A stretch of DNA of 64,000 nt, taken from the NCBI GenBank assembly GCA_016702505.1, contig JADJDU010000030.1:372001-436000 (forward strand), written 5' to 3'. The DNA is from Microthrixaceae bacterium. Its GTDB lineage: Bacteria > Actinomycetota > Acidimicrobiia > Acidimicrobiales > Iamiaceae. Below the pieces are notes generated by a model, which saw nothing but the letters and a program-made list of their open reading frames with translations, searched no databases and was not told the DNA's origin. Every line of letters starts with the position of its first letter. The first letter of the stretch is position 1. Positions 60,393-64,000 of this stretch are shown here, in pieces. The position numbers and the translations under genes are program-made.

Positions 60393-62270
60393 TCAGCGCC
60401 CCAGGGCAGTCAGGTAGTCAGTGCTCGACAGCACCACCGCGCCCTGACGGCGGGCATCATCGGCCACTTCGCGATCCGAGGACACGACCAGTATCGGCTG
60501 GGACACTGGCGTCACGGCGAGAAGAGCAGCGATCTCCTCATCGGCGGTGACCCCGGTGGGCGAGAAGATCACGCGCAGCACTCTGCTCGCCGCCGGAGCC
60601 GAGGCGGTGTCATCGCCGTCGAACACCACCGTCACCTCACCTCCAGACCGGGCGGCCGCTTCCTCCAGCAGGACCACGGTCCGGCGACGTTCCTCCTCGG
60701 GCAACAACCCGCTCCAAGCCGATCGGGCCAGGTTGTAGCCGTCGACCACCACCAGCACCGCGGGATCAGCCACCAGATGCCTGCGGGCCTCGGGCGAATC
60801 AGTGAACAGCCCCGGCGGCACCACCGGCTGACGCCGCCGCACTCGACCGACGCGACGATCGGACCCGTCCCGCCCGGCTGGACCTCGCCCCGCCTTCCCT
60901 GGCGACGCCCCAGGCCCATCCTCGACGGGCTCGCCCGGATCCGCTTCGGGGCGTCGAACGACCCGATCGGACCGGCTGACGGCTGGGTCCAAAGCCGCAG
61001 CGGCGGCACCGAGGGCCCGGGCCATCTCTCCGGCCGCGGCCGCCGCCGCGAACACGGCATCTCGGGCACCAGCGACGTCCATCACGGGTGCCACTTCGCT
61101 GGGCCCGGGAGGTGGAGAGTCACCCTCGCTCGCCACCGCGGTCGCTGGAGGCCCGCTCCGAGCCGAACCGTCGGTACTCGAGCCCTCCCTGGTCGACGCT
61201 GACCTTGACGAGCCGGGAGCGGTAGAACCTGCATCGGTGGATACGGAGCCAGCCGCAGTCGGGCGGGCCGTACCGGTCCTCTCGGGCCCGTCATCGGATC
61301 CACCGGGCCCCTCGTCGGGCCCCCCGGTTGCCGGCAAGGAGCGGCCCGCCAACTCTGCTTCGGCCTCCCGGGTGGCTTCGCGAGCCACCTTCAGGTCCCG
61401 GCGGGTTTGGGAGAGCTCGGTCTCCAGGGCCTTCTGCGCCCGAACGGCGGCGTTGCGCTCGACCTCCAGCCGGTCCACCTCGGCCTTGAGCAGATCTCGT
61501 TCGTCGACGAGACGAACGGCTTCGGAACGGGCCTCGTCTCGTTGTTCCGCCGCCCGCCGCCGGGCCGCCTCCGCCCGTTGCGCCTGGTCGCGGGCTGTCT
61601 CGAGCTTCGCCTGCAAGCGGGAGACCAGTCGGGGCGGGCCCGATGCCGTCGCTGCCTCGTCGCCGTCGACACCGTCACCCTGCTCCCCTGCGACCTCCGG
61701 CCCGACGGTGCCGGTGCCGGTGCCGGTGCCGGTCCCGGGTGGATGCCCGGCCCGACGACCAGCGCCCCGACCTGACCGTGGGGAGGCTTGGGTCTCGAAC
61801 ACCGGGTCCGCAGCCCATCCCTCCGGTTGGGTCAGCCACAGCCAACCGGCTCGACCCACCAGCATCTCGGTGGCTTCGTCAGCCACCCGTAGACGGAAGT
61901 CGTCGTCGGACTCGACCACGACGCGTATGCGTCGGTATGCCGCAGCCGAGAGCTTGCGGAAACCGAACAACGGCCGGATGGCGGTCGGTGATGGGATCCG
62001 AGGTTCGGCCAGGTCACCTTCGGCGGCCACCTTCAACGCCAGCACGCACGCCTGTCGGAGCAGCCTCGGATCAAAGGCGAGGTCAGCACGGGCCCCATAA
62101 CGGCCTGCGGCCGTCAGCCAGACGGCCTGGCTCCGGATCGGCCAGCTCGGGCTCGGGTTCGGGCTCGATGGCGCACCTAGCTCTCGGTCGGCGGAGGTGT
62201 CACCTCTGCTCCCGGTAGTTCGTCGCCGACCACGGCCTCGACCCGCCCGGCCGAGCCACACCAGCGACAT
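60393..62270 (-). CDS. NYN-domain (YacP-like nuclease fold) protein with coiled coil, 5' end unresolved
   Basis: As read, 625 codons. After a conserved N-terminal region (YGARADLAFDPRLLRQACVLALKVAAEGDLAEPRIPSPTAIRPLFGFRKLSAAAYRRI) comes a GTGTGTGT dipeptide tract, a coiled coil (RLVDERDLLKAEVDRLEVERNAAVRAQKALETEL), a Ser/Gly-rich linker and a C-terminal NYN domain: VVVDGYNLARSAWSGLLP and VVFDGDD. NYN proteins are PIN-like RNA nucleases, sometimes inactive. The ATG at 62270 overlaps the zinc-ribbon gene by 94 bp; no closer in-frame start exists, and another frame reads EPEPEPELADPEPG there, so a start after an indel near 62130-62180 is possible. Confidence 0.75.
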   Translation of the reverse strand: MSLVWLGRAGRGRGRRRTTGSRGDTSADRELGAPSSPNPSPSWPIRSQAVWLTAAGRYGARADLAFDPRLLRQACVLALKVAAEGDLAEPRIPSPTAIRPLFGFRKLSAAAYRRIRVVVESDDDFRLRVADEATEMLVGRAGWLWLTQPEGWAADPVFETQASPRSGRGAGRRAGHPPGTGTGTGTGTVGPEVAGEQGDGVDGDEAATASGPPRLVSRLQAKLETARDQAQRAEAARRRAAEQRDEARSEAVRLVDERDLLKAEVDRLEVERNAAVRAQKALETELSQTRRDLKVAREATREAEAELAGRSLPATGGPDEGPGGSDDGPERTGTARPTAAGSVSTDAGSTAPGSSRSASTREGSSTDGSARSGPPATAVASEGDSPPPGPSEVAPVMDVAGARDAVFAAAAAAGEMARALGAAAAALDPAVSRSDRVVRRPEADPGEPVEDGPGASPGKAGRGPAGRDGSDRRVGRVRRRQPVVPPGLFTDSPEARRHLVADPAVLVVVDGYNLARSAWSGLLPEEERRRTVVLLEEAAARSGGEVTVVFDGDDTASAPAASRVLRVIFSPTGVTADEEIAALLAVTPVSQPILVVSSDREVADDARRQGAVVLSSTDYLTALGR

Positions 62271-62431
62271 TCGACCAGCTCGACCGTCTCGCCGAGGACA
62301 TCGACGTGCTCAACGGTCAGCTCCCCTCCCACGGTGTAGTGGTGGTAGGAGCGAGTGCGGCGGGTGGCGGTGACGTCGAACCGAGTGAGGTTTCCGCACG
62401 ACGTACAGCGATAGCGGGATGGCGTCGACAC
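62177..62431 (-). CDS. Small zinc-ribbon protein
   Basis: 84 residues from the GTG at 62431. YRCTSCGNLTRFDV and VECRWCGSAGRVEAVVGDELPG supply two CxxC knuckles of a zinc ribbon. Between them TRRTRSYHHYTVGGELTVEHVDVLG is beta-rich. The start is supported by TAGAGT 7 nt upstream. It diverges from the exonuclease gene and precedes the NYN-domain gene, so an RNA role is conceivable. Confidence 0.78.
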   Translation of the reverse strand: MSTPSRYRCTSCGNLTRFDVTATRRTRSYHHYTVGGELTVEHVDVLGETVELVECRWCGSAGRVEAVVGDELPGAEVTPPPTES

Positions 62432-62438
62432 GTCAGGG

Positions 62439-62444
62439 ACTCTA
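62439..62444 (-). promoter_or_regulatory. -10 hexamer TAGAGT, leaderless-type promoter of the zinc-ribbon gene
   Basis: On the minus strand TAGAGT ends 7 nt before the GTG at 62431. Confidence 0.45.
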
Positions 62445-62523
62445 CTGACCGCCACGCTGAGCCAATGCGGGCCGACGCTTCCATAGGTCTCGGGTTTCAC
62501 TACGTCCCGATCCGGCAGAACTC

Positions 62524-62552
62524 TTGTTCGTCGAACTTCTGTTCGCTACCTT
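62524..62552 (+). promoter_or_regulatory. Promoter of the exonuclease gene (TTGTTC-17-TACCTT)
   Basis: TTGTTC at 62524-62529 and TACCTT at 62547-62552 have exact 17-bp spacing. The -10 ends 7 nt before the ATG at 62560, giving a leaderless mRNA. The spacer holds the SOS box. Confidence 0.6.
62531..62546. promoter_or_regulatory. LexA-type SOS box
   Basis: TCGAACTTCTGTTCGC contains the perfect core CGAAC-N4-GTTCG of the LexA box of actinobacteria and Bacillus (TCGAAC-N4-GTTCGA, one mismatch at the last base). It sits exactly between the -35 and -10, where LexA would block polymerase. Confidence 0.75.
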
Positions 62553-62559
62553 GCCGGAG

Positions 62560-64000
62560 ATGCAACGCAGCTTCGACGATCTGGGTACCCCGCTCCACCA
62601 GGTCACCTTCTGCGTGCTCGACATCGAGACCACCGGCGGGACTGCTGCCGACGGAGGCATCACCGAGATCGGAGCGGTCAAGGTTCGCGGCGGCGAGGTA
62701 CTCGCCACGTTTCAGACCTTCGTCAACCCCGGCCATCCCGTCCCCCGCCAGATCAGCCTCCTCACCGGCATCACCGACCAGATGGTCGCCACCGCTCCCT
62801 CGACGTCAGCCGTTCTGCCCTCCTTCCTCGAGTTCCTCGGAGACGCGGTGGTGGTGGGCCACAACGTGCGCTACGACCTCGGCTACATCAACGCCGCCCT
62901 GGAACGAGAAGGCCGTCCCCGGCTTTCCAACCAGGTGGTGGACACCCTCGGGCTGGCCCGGCGGCTGGTCCGCGACCAGGTTCCCAACTGTTCGCTGGGA
63001 ACGCTGGCCACCCACCTCCGCCTCGATCATCGCCCCAGCCACCGGGCCCTGGCCGACGCCCTAGCCACGGTCGACCTGTTGCATCTTCTGTTGGAACGGG
63101 CCGCCTCGTTCGGGGTGTGCGGTCTCGATGATCTGATGGCCCTGCCGTCCATGGGAGGCCACCCCCAGGCCGCCAAGCTCACCCTCACCGACAAGCTCCC
63201 TCGAAAACCCGGCGTGTACATGTTCCGTGACGCCCGGGGCGAGGTGCTCTACGTGGGCAAGGCCACCAACCTGCGCAGCCGGGTCCGGTCGTACTTCTCA
63301 ACCGACGACCGTCGCAAGATCGGCCAACTCCTTCGGGAGACCGCCCGAATTGACCACACCGTGTGTCCCACCCCGTTGGAGGCCGCGGTGTTGGAGGTAC
63401 GCCTCATCCACCGCTTCGAACCCAGGTTCAACCGCCAAGCCAAGACGTGGCGGCGCTACGTGTACCTCAAGCTCACCACCGATGCCTTCCCCCGGCTGTC
63501 GGTGGTCCGCACCATCAGAGACGACGGGGCCCTCTACCTCGGACCGCTCTCGTCAACCCGGGTCGCCCGGCTAGTGGCCGACGCAGTGGAGACCGCCCTC
63601 CCCCTCCGGCGCTGCACCGCCACTCCGGGGCGTGCCGTCCGGTCGGGACCATGCGCCCCGGCTCAACTCGGCGTGGCCCATTGCCCGTGCGCCGATCAGG
63701 TCAGCCAGGAGCGTTACGCAGAGGTGGTGGAGCGCCTTCGTCGCGGCGTGACTGGGAATCCTGAGGTGCTGCTGGCCCCGCTGGAGGCCCGAATGTTCGC
63801 CCTGGCCGCAGCCGAACGGTTCGAGGAAGCAGCCGACGTGAGAGACAGGGCCGCCGCCCTCGCCGCCGCCCTTCGTCGCCAGAACCGCTTCGACACCCTT
63901 CGCCGCGCCGGACGGGTGGTGATCGAGGTAGACGGGCTCTCGGGGGTAGAGCTCGACCACGGCCGACTGGTGCGGTCGTGGAAGGTAACCGCCACCGGCG
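62560..64000 (+). CDS. DEDDh exonuclease fused to GIY-YIG (UvrC/Cho-like) nuclease, 3' end outside window
   Basis: 480 codons seen. Residues about 15-175 form a DnaQ-like exonuclease: VLDIETTGG, VVVGHNVRYDLGYINA and HRALADALATVDLL provide the DEDDh residues. Residues about 210-290 are GIY-YIG: PRKPGVYMFRDARGEVLYVGKATNLRSRVRSYF, ending in EAAVLEVRLIHRFEPRFN. Later FEEAADVRDRAAALAAAL resembles the UvrB-binding UVR motif of UvrC. The architecture matches mycobacterial Rv2191 and suggests excision repair. The SOS box directly upstream predicts induction by DNA damage. Confidence 0.93.
   Translation, partial: MQRSFDDLGTPLHQVTFCVLDIETTGGTAADGGITEIGAVKVRGGEVLATFQTFVNPGHPVPRQISLLTGITDQMVATAPSTSAVLPSFLEFLGDAVVVGHNVRYDLGYINAALEREGRPRLSNQVVDTLGLARRLVRDQVPNCSLGTLATHLRLDHRPSHRALADALATVDLLHLLLERAASFGVCGLDDLMALPSMGGHPQAAKLTLTDKLPRKPGVYMFRDARGEVLYVGKATNLRSRVRSYFSTDDRRKIGQLLRETARIDHTVCPTPLEAAVLEVRLIHRFEPRFNRQAKTWRRYVYLKLTTDAFPRLSVVRTIRDDGALYLGPLSSTRVARLVADAVETALPLRRCTATPGRAVRSGPCAPAQLGVAHCPCADQVSQERYAEVVERLRRGVTGNPEVLLAPLEARMFALAAAERFEEAADVRDRAAALAAALRRQNRFDTLRRAGRVVIEVDGLSGVELDHGRLVRSWKVTATG

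Noticed and set aside
61707..61735. GGTGCC tandem hexamer tract as a possible CRISPR or mobile repeat
   Set aside because: It is an in-frame coding microsatellite of the NYN gene (GTGTGT peptide) with no spacers.

Overview
The window is about 64 kb of GC-rich, densely coding bacterial chromosome. The gene families point to an actinobacterium: a proteasome activator (Bpa), an MtrA-MtrB-LpqB-type locus, SepF and DivIVA next to FtsZ, and a PimB'/SRPBCC/ArsA-like gene string also found in mycobacteria. No rRNA gene or hallmark gene fixes the class; Acidimicrobiia or a relative is a guess from overall character. MurE carries the DNPR motif typical of meso-diaminopimelate peptidoglycan. I found no tRNA, rRNA, CRISPR array, insertion sequence or prophage. 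Layout: (1) 1-7.7 kb, minus strand except one regulator: the 5' two-fifths of dnaE behind a cluster of DnaA-box-like 9-mers, a membrane-anchored propeller-like protein, bpa, a phosphodiesterase, an Rrf2 regulator (+), rluD, lspA, then a pair of ~115 bp intergenic repeats and a DksA-like protein. (2) 7.7-25 kb, minus strand: a division and cell-wall cluster, read as mraZ-rsmH-ftsL-ftsI-murE-mraY-ftsW-murG-murC-murB-ftsQ-ftsZ-pgeF-sepF-divIVA. murD and murF are missing from it. (3) 25-33 kb: lipoate-ligase-like, enolase-superfamily (MenC-like), small membrane and ROK kinase genes (-), divergent from a moxR-DUF58-transglutaminase operon (+). (4) 33-43 kb: DUF3040, dinB, NUDIX and a dolichol-phosphate-mannose-synthase-like glycosyltransferase (-), then a small membrane protein, an inositol-monophosphatase-like gene and mtrA-mtrB-lpqB (+), then divergent pfkA (-) and glpK (+, frameshifted). 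(5) 43-48 kb: a damaged kdp potassium locus. kdpF and kdpA are intact, kdpB is fused in frame to the last ~157 codons of kdpD with kdpC and most of kdpD absent, and kdpE is frameshifted. (6) 48-51.5 kb: ACT-domain protein (-), TetR (+) with a palindromic operator, aminotransferase (-), pyrophosphatase (+), then a third copy of the intergenic repeat. (7) 51.5-60 kb, minus strand: a tightly overlapping operon queG, pimB'-like, membrane protein, SRPBCC, ArsA-like ATPase, acidic protein, SMC/RecN-like coiled-coil ATPase (frameshifted) and ROK kinase. (8) 60-64 kb: a Cys-rich small protein, an NYN-domain protein and a zinc-ribbon protein (-), divergent from a DEDDh exonuclease/GIY-YIG nuclease gene (+, runs off the end) with a LexA-type SOS box in its promoter. 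Two themes cut across the regions. At least eleven transcription-unit heads carry a TANNNT hexamer 6-8 nt before the start codon, the signature of leaderless mRNAs, and this helped choose starts. Several genes (glpK, kdpE, a small kdp ORF, the SMC-like gene and probably the 5' ends of ftsI and mtrB) are broken by what look like one-base indels, three of them in C runs, so sequence error should be excluded before calling them pseudogenes.
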